A stretch of 8,419 bases of DNA, from contig DATAOV010000112.1 in assembly GCA_036265535.1 (NCBI GenBank), forward strand, positions 1-8,419, in the 5' to 3' direction. The notes under the pieces were generated by a model. That model made no database searches, was not told the DNA's origin, and saw nothing but the letters and a program-made list of their open reading frames with translations. Made by a program: the position numbers and the translations under genes. This DNA comes from AC-32 sp036265535. Lineage in GTDB: Bacteria > Actinomycetota > Thermoleophilia > Gaiellales > Gaiellaceae. Positions within the stretch are counted from its first letter, which is position 1. The number at the start of each line of letters is the position of its first letter. This document shows positions 1 through 5,287 of the stretch, piece after piece.

Positions 1-147
1 CCGTTGACCCTGATCACCGGGATCTTCGGCATGAACGTCCACTTCCCGGGCTTCGAGACCGCAGCGGCGTTCTGGGCGATCGTCGGCGGGATGGTGGGGC
101 TCGCCCTGGGATTGACGGCGTTCTTCCGCTGGAAGCGCTGGCTCTGA
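1..147 (+). CDS. CorA-family Mg2+/divalent metal channel, C-terminal end (partial)
   Basis: The window opens inside this gene; only the last 48 residues are visible, in frame 1 and ending in TGA. Residues 10-12 of the fragment are the G-M-N signature of the CorA superfamily. They sit at the end of the first transmembrane helix (visible as PLTLITGIF) and are followed by the short periplasmic loop VHFPGFET. A second hydrophobic helix follows (about residues 21-43), and the protein ends in the basic tail RWKRWL. This matches the CorA layout: two C-terminal helices, GMN as the selectivity filter in the pore mouth, and a basic cytoplasmic tail. By family knowledge the protein is a pentameric channel for Mg2+ (sometimes Co2+, Ni2+ or Zn2+) in the cytoplasmic membrane. 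The gating domain lies outside the window, so the substrate cannot be refined. The following gene starts 180 nt later. Confidence 0.9.
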   Translation, partial: PLTLITGIFGMNVHFPGFETAAAFWAIVGGMVGLALGLTAFFRWKRWL

Positions 148-326
148 GCAGCTGCGTCTCGGGCGACAGCCTGTCCATAGGGATGGACCAAAGTCCTCGA
201 CTTGAGCAGAACGGTGCCAGCGCGCATGCTCTGAGCGGGGAAAGGCATCCGTTCGCTGGATGCGGGGTCAATGCGGCTTCTCTGGCGCTGCGGCGTGACG
301 GGGAGCGCCGAGAGGGGATGGTTGTG
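148..326. other. Gene-free stretch with several inverted repeats
   Basis: I see no supported gene between the corA stop and the next start. The stretch carries clustered dyads. GTCCAT/ATGGAC (173-178 with 183-188) has a 4-nt loop. GGAC/GTCC (185-188 with 193-196) has a 4-nt centre. AAGTC/GACTT (191-195 with 199-203) has a 3-nt loop. GCATCC/GGATGC (245-250 with 258-263) has a 7-nt loop. The first three overlap, so as RNA they could not all form at once. As DNA they look like an operator cluster. They could also include the corA terminator, but there is no T-run. I could not match the stretch to a known riboswitch consensus. Confidence 0.5.
181..200. promoter_or_regulatory. DosR/NarL-family-like palindromic binding site (candidate)
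   Basis: The core at 185-196 is GGACCAAAGTCC, a perfect GGAC-N4-GTCC dyad. Read on the minus strand it is GGACTTTGGTCC, close to the mycobacterial DosR (DevR) box GGGACTWWAGTCCC, although the outermost G/C pair is only partly kept (AGGAC...GTCCA). It lies about 130 nt upstream of the small gene at 327, in a non-coding stretch. The assignment is by consensus resemblance only; no DosR-like regulator is visible in the window. Confidence 0.4.
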
Positions 327-539
327 ATGCACCATGCGGTGGAATTCGGAAGTGGGCTGCGGGCGAAGCTCGCCAGCGAGGCTCCCGCGGCGACAACCGA
401 CGACGCGGATCATCGGCTCTTCAGGTCGGTGGATCTCCGGCCGTTCTACGAGCTGCTGACGCGTGAGGCGCTGATCTTCCGCGACTTCGCGCCGACGGCG
501 CCGCGACCCAGGCGCAAGTGGTCGCAGCGCCTGCTGTGA
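327..539 (+). CDS. Small hypothetical protein, 70 aa
   Basis: I do not recognise this protein. From the ATG at 327 it has 70 residues, is arginine-rich, and ends in a basic tail (RPRRKWSQRLL). It has no membrane helix or signal peptide. The middle segment SVDLRPFYELLTREALIFRDF looks amphipathic and helical. Codon use has the strong G/C third position of the neighbouring genes, which supports real coding. I chose the ATG at 327 because AGAGGGG at 311-317 lies 9 nt upstream of it. The in-frame ATG at 318 is too close to that element. The next gene starts 29 nt downstream on the same strand, so the two may be co-transcribed, possibly from a promoter near the DosR-like box. No function can be assigned. 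Confidence 0.5.
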   Translation: MHHAVEFGSGLRAKLASEAPAATTDDADHRLFRSVDLRPFYELLTREALIFRDFAPTAPRPRRKWSQRLL

Positions 540-568
540 TCACGAAAAGCGAGATAGGGTGAGCGCCG

Positions 569-964
569 GTGGCGACGGTCACGGCTACATCGCCCGACGG
601 GCGCACCTGGGAGGTCGGGTCGACCCGCGAACGCCTCTCGTTCTGGCAGAACAGGAAGGAGCCGTTCTTCTGGGCCGGCGTCATCACGACGGCGATCCTC
701 GTGGCCGGCACGATCGTGCTCGCGTTTTGGAGCACCACGATCGCCATCCTGGCCGGCATCCTGCTCGTCATCTGGCTGGCCGAGCGAGCCTCCAACCTCC
801 TTCGCCCTCGCCTCTACGCCCGCACGGAGGGCCCACCTCGGGAGGAGGTCGTGTGGAAGGCGAACCGCTTCTCCCGCGGGAAGCTGGAGCACAAGATCGT
901 CGAGGCGATCGAGCGAGGCAACCCGGACGTCGAGCCGCCCGGCCTCAGGCTCCTCCAGGACTGA
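569..964 (+). CDS. Two-helix membrane protein of unknown function, 131 aa
   Basis: This starts at GTG 569 with AGGG (556-559) 9 nt upstream. The N-terminal ~32 residues are polar (SPDGRTWEV, then RERLSFWQNRKEP). They are followed by two back-to-back hydrophobic helices at about residues 33-53 and 56-71 (FFWAGVITTAILVAGTIVL and TTIAILAGILLVIWLA). A charged C-terminal tail of ~60 residues follows (ERASNLLRPRLYART onward), ending in a helix-like segment KLEHKIVEAIERGNPD. The tight hairpin of helices predicts both termini in the cytoplasm. I do not recognise a family. The N-terminal piece WEVGSTRERLSFW could be a small beta unit, but that is speculative. The gene converges on the L,D-transpeptidase gene with only 6 nt between the stop codons, so no dedicated terminator fits between them. 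Confidence 0.75.
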   Translation: MATVTATSPDGRTWEVGSTRERLSFWQNRKEPFFWAGVITTAILVAGTIVLAFWSTTIAILAGILLVIWLAERASNLLRPRLYARTEGPPREEVVWKANRFSRGKLEHKIVEAIERGNPDVEPPGLRLLQD

Positions 965-970
965 GCCGCT

Positions 971-1915
971 CTACGCGCTGACGATGAAAACCGGCGTCCC
1001 GATACGGACGCGGTCGAACAACCACTCCGCGTCGGGAATCCGCATCCGGATGCACCCGTGCGAGGCGGAATAGCCGATCGAGGCCGCGTCGGGCGTGCCG
1101 TGCATGCCGACGCCGGCGGCGTCCAGGCCCATCCAGCGCGTGCCGAGCGGGTTGCCGGGCCCTGGTGGGATCGGCTTCAGACCCTTGGCCCAGGGCGAGT
1201 CCGGCGGGCGCCACCACGGATCGCGCTGCTTGTCCGCGACGTGCCATGAGCCGGTCGGTGTCGGGTAGATCGCCTGGCCGGTCGCGACGGGGATCGTCCG
1301 CCAGGGGCGTTCGCCGTTGTAGAGGTGGAGCTCGTTCGAGCCGCGGTAGATCACGACCACTGCCCCGAAGTCGCCGCTCGTCACCGACGGCGCGATCGTC
1401 TTCCCTACCGGCCGCACGAGCCCGCGGTTTGCGACTGCGAGCGCGCTCTCGATCCGCAGCCTCGTCTCGCGGAGGTCGAGCGCAAGCCCCGTCTTGCCGG
1501 GATGTACGACCGGGCGCAGGCCGACGAGCGATGCCGATGCGTCCTCGGCGGGAACCGACAGCTGCGCATCGAGCGCGCGCACGTAGCGCTTGATCCGGTT
1601 CTCGTCGACGTTCACGCGCAGCTCGAGGTGCTGGCTGGGCTGCGCCTTGAGCACCTCCTCAACCGACGCGTTGACGTCCACGCTTGCCCCCAATGCAGCC
1701 GGCTTCACGCTCCAGCGCTTCCCGTAGAAGGCGAACTGCAGGCGGCGGTTGTACCACCACGAGATCGCCGAACGGGCCTGCTCGGAGGTGATCCCGCCGA
1801 CGCGGACGCCTCCGATCGAGACGCCTGCAGGCACGATCGCCGGGCGCTTCGCGCTCGGAGCGGCGGCTCCTGACGCGATTCCGGCCAAGAGCACGAACAG
1901 CAAGAATCGCTTCAC
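971..1915 (-). CDS. Secreted L,D-transpeptidase (YkuD) with N-terminal peptidoglycan-binding-type domain
   Basis: This 314-aa protein has three parts. Residues 1-19 form a signal peptide (KR followed by FLLFVLLAGIASGAAA) with no lipobox cysteine. Residues ~30-150 resemble the PG_binding_4/VanW-associated domain (GVSIGGVRVGGITSEQA near the start, HPGKTG at 138-143). Residues ~185-313 are the YkuD catalytic domain. The YkuD signature is clear: H272 in GMHGTP, then SHGCIRM with S285, H286, G287 and catalytic cysteine C288. By family knowledge these enzymes make 3-3 (mDAP-mDAP) cross-links or attach proteins to peptidoglycan outside the membrane, acting on tetrapeptide stems and resisting most beta-lactams except carbapenems. 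The GTG start at 1915 has no Shine-Dalgarno but has TAAAAT seven nt upstream, suggesting a leaderless mRNA. The gene diverges from the HIT gene. The function class is secure; the exact reaction is not. Confidence 0.92.
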   Translation of the reverse strand: MKRFLLFVLLAGIASGAAAPSAKRPAIVPAGVSIGGVRVGGITSEQARSAISWWYNRRLQFAFYGKRWSVKPAALGASVDVNASVEEVLKAQPSQHLELRVNVDENRIKRYVRALDAQLSVPAEDASASLVGLRPVVHPGKTGLALDLRETRLRIESALAVANRGLVRPVGKTIAPSVTSGDFGAVVVIYRGSNELHLYNGERPWRTIPVATGQAIYPTPTGSWHVADKQRDPWWRPPDSPWAKGLKPIPPGPGNPLGTRWMGLDAAGVGMHGTPDAASIGYSASHGCIRMRIPDAEWLFDRVRIGTPVFIVSA

Positions 1916-1922
1916 GTGCAGG

Positions 1923-1928
1923 ATTTTA
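1923..1928 (-). promoter_or_regulatory. Candidate -10 box (TAAAAT), leaderless promoter of the L,D-transpeptidase gene
   Basis: On the minus strand TAAAAT is followed by 7 nt and then the GTG start. A transcription start 6-8 nt past the -10 would fall on the start codon. No Shine-Dalgarno is present. I see no convincing -35 element 16-18 nt upstream. Confidence 0.5.
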
Positions 1929-1948
1929 GGCCCTCCTCACCCGAAATG

Positions 1949-1954
1949 TAGGCT
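1949..1954 (+). promoter_or_regulatory. Candidate -10 box (TAGGCT), leaderless promoter of the HIT gene
   Basis: TAGGCT fits TANNNT and ends 6 nt before the ATG at 1961. There is no Shine-Dalgarno between them. The 45-nt spacer thus holds two divergent -10 boxes, and each gene's upstream promoter region overlaps the other's. Confidence 0.45.
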
Positions 1955-1960
1955 CGAGCC

Positions 1961-2437
1961 ATGACCAAGCAGCTCTGGGCACCGTGGCGGCTCGAGTACA
2001 TCGCGCAGGCCGACAACAACACCGGTTGCGTCTTCTGTGACGCGGCAGCCGGTGACGACGAAGAGCGCCTGGTCGTCCATCGCGGCGTGCACGCGTTCGT
2101 CCTGCTGAACAAGTTCCCCTACGCCTCCGGCCATCTGATGGTCGCCTCCTACCGGCACGTCGGCGACTTCGCCGAGCTTACGAACGAGGAAGCGCTCGAG
2201 ATCCATCGCCTCGCCGGGCGTGGCCTCGCCGCGCTGGCCGGGACCCACGAGCCCGACGGCTACAACCTCGGCTGGAACCTCGGCCGCGTCGCGGGCGCCG
2301 GCGTCGTCGACCACGTTCACCTCCATGTCGTCCCGCGGTGGGCGGGGGACACGAACTTCATGCCCGTCCTCGCCGACGTGAAGGTGCTCCCGGAGCACCT
2401 CGCCGAGACGCGCAGGAAGCTAGCGCAGGAATTCTGA
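1961..2437 (+). CDS. HIT-family protein, probable Ap4A phosphorylase/dinucleotide hydrolase
   Basis: The product is 158 aa. The histidine triad HVHLHVV lies at residues 118-124, with H120 the expected nucleophile, followed by PRWAGDTNF. The N-terminus MTKQLWAPWRLEYI and the CVFC pair (C23, C26) resemble the actinobacterial/mycobacterial HIT proteins studied as Ap4A phosphorylases (Rv2613c type). The FPYASGHLMVASYRHV segment (about residues 52-66) is the usual nucleotide-binding part of the fold. Such enzymes act in the cytoplasm on Ap4A or related nucleotides, forming an AMP-histidine intermediate. Whether this one is a phosphorylase or a hydrolase cannot be read from the sequence. The ATG at 1961 is chosen because the family begins at this conserved block and a TANNNT box lies 6 nt upstream. 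The last 18 nt overlap hemL tail-to-tail. Confidence 0.9.
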   Translation: MTKQLWAPWRLEYIAQADNNTGCVFCDAAAGDDEERLVVHRGVHAFVLLNKFPYASGHLMVASYRHVGDFAELTNEEALEIHRLAGRGLAALAGTHEPDGYNLGWNLGRVAGAGVVDHVHLHVVPRWAGDTNFMPVLADVKVLPEHLAETRRKLAQEF

Positions 2438-3595
2438 GACCGCGTCGACGGTGCGGTCGATCTCGTCGTCGCCGTGGGCGGTCGAGATGAACATCGCCTC
2501 GTTCTGCGACGGCGCGATGTAGATTCCGCGCGCGAGCAGGTGGCGGAACAGGCCGGGGTAGTCGTCGACGAACAGCGTCGCCATCGCTCCCACGCGCTCG
2601 AAGCGGCCAATCTCCCGCAGGCCCTCGTCCAGCCGCGCGCCTGTCTGTTCGAGCCGGGCGTAGACCTCGGGCGTCAAGCGGCGAAGCACCGAGAGTCCCG
2701 CGGCGGTCGCGAGCGGATTTCCGGAGAGCGTGCCCGCCTGGTAGACATCACCCGCGGGCGCGAGCAGCTGCATCAGGTCGACGGAGCCGCCGAAGGCCGC
2801 GAGCGGCAGGCCGCCGCCGACGATCTTGCCGAGCACCGTCAGGTCCGGCAGCACACCGTAGCGCTCCTGCGCGCCGCCACGGGCGACACGGAAGCCGGTG
2901 ATCACCTCGTCAAAGACGAGCAGCGCCCCGCTTTCGTCGCAGAGACCACGCAGGTCTTCGAGGAACCCCGGAGCCGGCGGGACGACGCCCATGTTCCCGG
3001 CGACGGGCTCGACGAACACGCAGGCGGCGCCTTCGATCGCCCCCTCTACCGCTTCGAGGTCGTTGTACGGGACGACCCGGCCCTCTCCGGAGGCGCGGAT
3101 GCCGAGCGTCGCGACGCCTGAGCCCGCCTCCGAGAGGAACGGGTCGGCGTGCCCGTGGTAGCAGCCGGCAAAACGCACGAACGGCTCGCGGCCGGTGGCG
3201 GCTCGCGCCAGCCGCAGCGCGCTCATCGCCGCCTCGGTGCCCGAAGAGACGAGCCGGACCTGCTCGACCGAGGGCACCGCGTCCACGATCTCGGCGGCGA
3301 GCTCGATCTCCCGCTCGGTCGCGGTCCCGAAGGTCGTGCCGTCCCGCGCGGCGGCCACCACCGCCTCGACCGTCTCCGGATCGGCGTGCCCGAAGATCAG
3401 CGGTCCCCAGGAGAGCACCCAGTCCACGTACCGGCCGCCCTCGACGTCCTCGAGGTAAGCCCCGTCCCCACGCCGGGCGAAGAGCGGCTCCTCGAGCCCG
3501 ACGGCCTTCATCGCGCGCACCGGCGAGTTGACCCCGCCCGGGATCAGCTCGAGTGCGCGGGCGTAGAGCTCGGCCGCCCGCGTGGTCTGCGTCAC
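2420..3595 (-). CDS. hemL: Glutamate-1-semialdehyde 2,1-aminomutase
   Basis: This PLP enzyme moves the amino group of glutamate-1-semialdehyde to give 5-aminolevulinate, the tetrapyrrole precursor (C5 pathway, cytoplasm). The 391 residues show the family marks: ELIPGGVNSPVRA (16-28), SSGTEA (117-122, phosphate-binding), CYHGHAD (145-151), VFDEVITGFR (227-236), the PLP lysine K257 in LGKIVGGG, and YQAGTLSGNPLA (285-296). The GTG start at 3595 overlaps the hemA stop (GTGA), with GAGGA six nt upstream (3602-3606), so translation is probably coupled. The protein is shorter than the usual ~425-430 residues. The loop after GSGVATLG (~159-176) lacks about ten residues, and the C-terminal domain lacks ~20-25 residues between RVGAMATLF and the LARGIY segment. 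All catalytic elements remain, so I expect an active enzyme. The gene end overlaps the HIT gene by 18 nt. Confidence 0.96.
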   Translation of the reverse strand: MTQTTRAAELYARALELIPGGVNSPVRAMKAVGLEEPLFARRGDGAYLEDVEGGRYVDWVLSWGPLIFGHADPETVEAVVAAARDGTTFGTATEREIELAAEIVDAVPSVEQVRLVSSGTEAAMSALRLARAATGREPFVRFAGCYHGHADPFLSEAGSGVATLGIRASGEGRVVPYNDLEAVEGAIEGAACVFVEPVAGNMGVVPPAPGFLEDLRGLCDESGALLVFDEVITGFRVARGGAQERYGVLPDLTVLGKIVGGGLPLAAFGGSVDLMQLLAPAGDVYQAGTLSGNPLATAAGLSVLRRLTPEVYARLEQTGARLDEGLREIGRFERVGAMATLFVDDYPGLFRHLLARGIYIAPSQNEAMFISTAHGDDEIDRTVDAVSEFLR

Positions 3596-4812
3596 TCGCC
3601 GTCCTCGCGCAGAGCGAAGAGGTCGCGCAGCGGCTCGGAGCCCGCCTGCTTGGCGCGCACCGTGGGAGCGTGCAAGAGCTTGTTCACGATCTGGGTCGTC
3701 AGCGTCTCGACCGTCCTGCGCTCGCGCGGCGAGAGGGCCGCCAGCCGAGGCTCGGCGCGGGCGAGCTCCTCGGCGCGAATCGTCTCGGCGCGGCGCCGGA
3801 GGTCGCGAATCGCGCCGGCCGCCCCGCGGGAGCGCCGCCACTCGTCGAAGCGTGCCGCCTCCTGCTCGACGATCGCCTCGGCCTCGCGTACGTCCTCCTC
3901 GCGCCCGACGAGCCCTTCGCCCAGCGCGTCGATGTCGAAAAGCGTGCAGCCTTCGAGCTCCCCGATCGCCGTGTCGAGGTCGCGCGGGACGGCGACGTCC
4001 ACGAGCACGAGCGGCTTCGTCCGCGGCTGGACGGCCTCGGCGTGCAGGATCGGATACGGGCAGCGCGTGGCCGAGAGCACGAGGTCGGCATCGGTGAGCT
4101 CGACGGCAACCGCGTCGAAGGCGGCGGCCCGACCGCCGACCTCGATCGCCAGCTCCTCCGCGCTTTCGAGCGTCCGGCTCGCGACGACCACCTCCGCGCC
4201 ACGGGCGCGAAGGTCGCGCGCGGCGAGCTCGCTCATCTTGCCGGCGCCGAAGAGCAGGGCCCGTCGGCCCTCGAGCCCGCCGAGCTCTCGGCCCCCGAGC
4301 TCCACCGCCGAGGCGGCTACCGACTCCGGCAGCTCCGCGAGCTTCGCCTCGGTACGAACCCGCTTGCCGGCCCTCAGGGCGTCCTCGAAGAGCCGGTTCA
4401 GGAGCGGCCCGGTCGAGCCGGCGGTCAGCGCCGACTCGTAGGCGAGCCGAACCTGTCCGAGAATCTGCGACTCCCCGGGAACGAGCGAGTCGAGCCCGGC
4501 AGCCACCCGGAAGAGGTGCGCCACGGCCTCCTCGTCCTCCCACGCCGAGAGCAGGTCGTCGAGCTCGAGCCCCGAGCGTCGCTCGAGCTCCCCGCGCGCC
4601 CGGTCGGTCGCGCCGCCGGCCAGGTAGACCTCGGTGCGGTTGCAGGTCGAGAGGACGACCGCCTCACGCCCGCCTCGTGCGAGCGCGGAGGCGAGCTCGA
4701 CCGCGTGGCCGTCCGCGAGAAAGACCCGCTCGCGCACCTCGAGCGGCGCGTTGCGGTGCGAGATGCCGACAGCGCGCAAGTACGCTGTTTCACGGGCAGG
4801 AGAACGGGCCAC
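3592..4812 (-). CDS. hemA: Glutamyl-tRNA reductase
   Basis: This enzyme reduces glutamyl-tRNA(Glu) with NADPH to glutamate-1-semialdehyde, the first committed step of C5 tetrapyrrole synthesis. Numbered from GTG 4812 (406 aa), the marks are AVGISHRNAPLEVRE (14-28), the catalytic cysteine C57 in STCNRTEVY, SLVPGESQILGQV (109-121), the NADPH-binding FGAGKM (188-193), and an alpha-helical dimerisation tail (~305-395). The start is uncertain. The conserved family N-terminus begins at TTG 4779 (395 aa), while GTG 4812 adds 11 residues but has a TAGCAT box 11 nt upstream. Neither has a Shine-Dalgarno. The stop overlaps the hemL start by GTGA. GluTR and GSAM are known to form a channelling complex, and the overlap fits coordinated synthesis. 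The other hem genes are not in the window. Confidence 0.95.
   Translation of the reverse strand: MARSPARETAYLRAVGISHRNAPLEVRERVFLADGHAVELASALARGGREAVVLSTCNRTEVYLAGGATDRARGELERRSGLELDDLLSAWEDEEAVAHLFRVAAGLDSLVPGESQILGQVRLAYESALTAGSTGPLLNRLFEDALRAGKRVRTEAKLAELPESVAASAVELGGRELGGLEGRRALLFGAGKMSELAARDLRARGAEVVVASRTLESAEELAIEVGGRAAAFDAVAVELTDADLVLSATRCPYPILHAEAVQPRTKPLVLVDVAVPRDLDTAIGELEGCTLFDIDALGEGLVGREEDVREAEAIVEQEAARFDEWRRSRGAAGAIRDLRRRAETIRAEELARAEPRLAALSPRERRTVETLTTQIVNKLLHAPTVRAKQAGSEPLRDLFALREDGE
3602..3606 (-). promoter_or_regulatory. hemL Shine-Dalgarno inside the hemA 3' end
   Basis: GAGGA on the minus strand ends six nt before the hemL GTG at 3595. It supports that start over the long in-frame extension through hemA. 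Confidence 0.65.
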
Positions 4813-4823
4813 GAGCGGGCCGC

Positions 4824-4829
4824 ATGCTA
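4824..4829 (-). promoter_or_regulatory. Candidate -10 box (TAGCAT) for hemA
   Basis: TAGCAT on the minus strand lies 11 nt upstream of GTG 4812. The expected transcription start is only 4-5 nt before that codon, giving a nearly leaderless hemA-hemL mRNA. No good -35 is visible. The box touches the 5' edge of the gene fossil on the opposite strand. Confidence 0.35.
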
Positions 4830-4956
4830 CCTGTGCGGGGCGTTTTCGGGAGCGGCACTCCGCTCTTCGACGGCCTCGGTGACGTCGAGCTCGAGCGCAC
4901 CGCGGTGCTCGACTCACCCGCGGTGACCCCACCTGAGCCTTCGCGTCGCGAAGTAG
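4830..4956 (+). pseudogene. 3' remnant of a RibD_C/dihydrofolate-reductase-family gene, frameshifted
   Basis: Plus-strand translation from 4830 gives PVRGVFGSGTPLFDG, then LGDVELERTAVLDSPAVT. This matches the end of RibD C-terminal/DHFR-like reductases, which typically run G-G-T-P-LFDGL, VELE-R-V-DSP-VTHLRYRV, stop. After ACC at 4926-4928 the reading frame breaks. Dropping one C of the CCCC run (4927-4930) restores THLSLRVAK and a TAG at 4954-4956, exactly the expected family ending. Upstream of 4830 the frame runs antisense through hemA and shows no RibD_C similarity, so only about the last 40 codons survive. No start, substrate site or NADPH site remains, so this is a non-functional remnant. 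Either a deletion or a rearrangement placed it next to hemA. The family call rests on remembered motifs, not a search. Confidence 0.7.
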
Positions 4957-4988
4957 CAGGTTCCGCCGCTCGGCAGCATCAAGTACAT

Positions 4989-5047
4989 GAGCCGGGTGGT
5001 CCTGGCCCTCCCTCGGGTCGTTGCGGCGGGAGAACACCACCCGGCTC
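4989..5047. repeat. Perfect 12-bp inverted repeat, possible bidirectional terminator
   Basis: GAGCCGGGTGGT (4989-5000) and its exact reverse complement ACCACCCGGCTC (5036-5047) flank 35 nt. It sits 32 nt past the stop of the plus-strand gene fossil and 15 nt past the stop (5063) of the minus-strand small-gene operon, where terminators are expected. The loop is long and there is no T-run, so a classic intrinsic terminator is not certain. Confidence 0.5.
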
Positions 5048-5062
5048 CCGACGGCTCGGGCA

Positions 5063-5287
5063 TCAGGGGACGTCCGGCCAGGGCCAGAAGACGAGATGCA
5101 CGGTGAGGATCGCGAAGCCGGCGAGGAAGATCATCGCCAGCCAGGGCAGGTGCGCCTCGAGATTCGCCGCCGTGCGCGCCACGGTCGGCCAGTACCAGCG
5201 TCTGTCCCGGATGGCGAGGAGCTCCGGGATGAGGATCGCAACGCCGAGCGCGCCCCAGATGACCCAGCCGAGCTGGTCCCGGCTCAT
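5063..5287 (-). CDS. Small two-helix membrane protein B, 74 aa (paralog of the gene just upstream)
   Basis: This starts at ATG 5287 with AGGAG (5294-5298) six nt upstream and overlaps the previous gene's stop by ATGA. Helix 1 spans about residues 6-25 (LGWVIWGALGVAILIPELLA). A polar loop follows with WPT (33-35) and LE (43-44). Helix 2 spans ~49-69 and ends in VFWPWPDVP. The same order of marks (WG, IPE-LLA, WPT, LE, VF-PWP) occurs in the upstream protein, so the two are tandem paralogs. The proline inside helix 1, followed by glutamate (PE), is unusual for a plain anchor and may matter for function or pairing. No family is recognised and no substrate can be proposed. A heterodimer of the two products is a reasonable inference from the overlap. 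Confidence 0.8.
   Translation of the reverse strand: MSRDQLGWVIWGALGVAILIPELLAIRDRRWYWPTVARTAANLEAHLPWLAMIFLAGFAILTVHLVFWPWPDVP

Noticed and set aside
148..326. A known riboswitch (c-di-GMP-I, c-di-AMP) in the left intergenic region
   Set aside because: I compared remembered consensus cores and found no match; the dyads fit DNA operators better.
446..892. Minus-strand ORFs opposite the 569-964 gene
   Set aside because: R/A/G-rich shadows without starts or motifs; the plus-strand frame encodes clear transmembrane helices.
1325..1873. Plus-strand 182-codon ORF over the L,D-transpeptidase
   Set aside because: Antisense to a gene with a complete YkuD active site; no recognisable domain.
3596..4543. 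In-frame 5' extension that would make hemL a 707-aa fusion
   Set aside because: The extra part is a frame-shadow of hemA. HemL starts cleanly at GTG 3595 with a Shine-Dalgarno.
3149..4926. Long plus-strand open frames (430 and 457 codons) across hemA and hemL
   Set aside because: They are antisense to two unmistakable enzymes, very rich in R/A/G/P, have no family motifs, and arise from the high-GC codon pattern.
4897..4953. Cluster of palindromes upstream of hemA (GCACCGCGGTGC, TCACCCGCGGTGA, CTTCGCGTCGCGAAG) as an operator array
   Set aside because: They fall inside the coding remnant of the reductase gene, and the last one is simply codons for LRVAK before its stop. A regulatory role is not excluded but is not needed to explain them.
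4914..4988. 24-codon minus-strand ORF starting MYLMLPSGG as a hemA leader peptide
   Set aside because: It has no ribosome-binding site, lies antisense to the gene fossil, and shows no attenuator structure.
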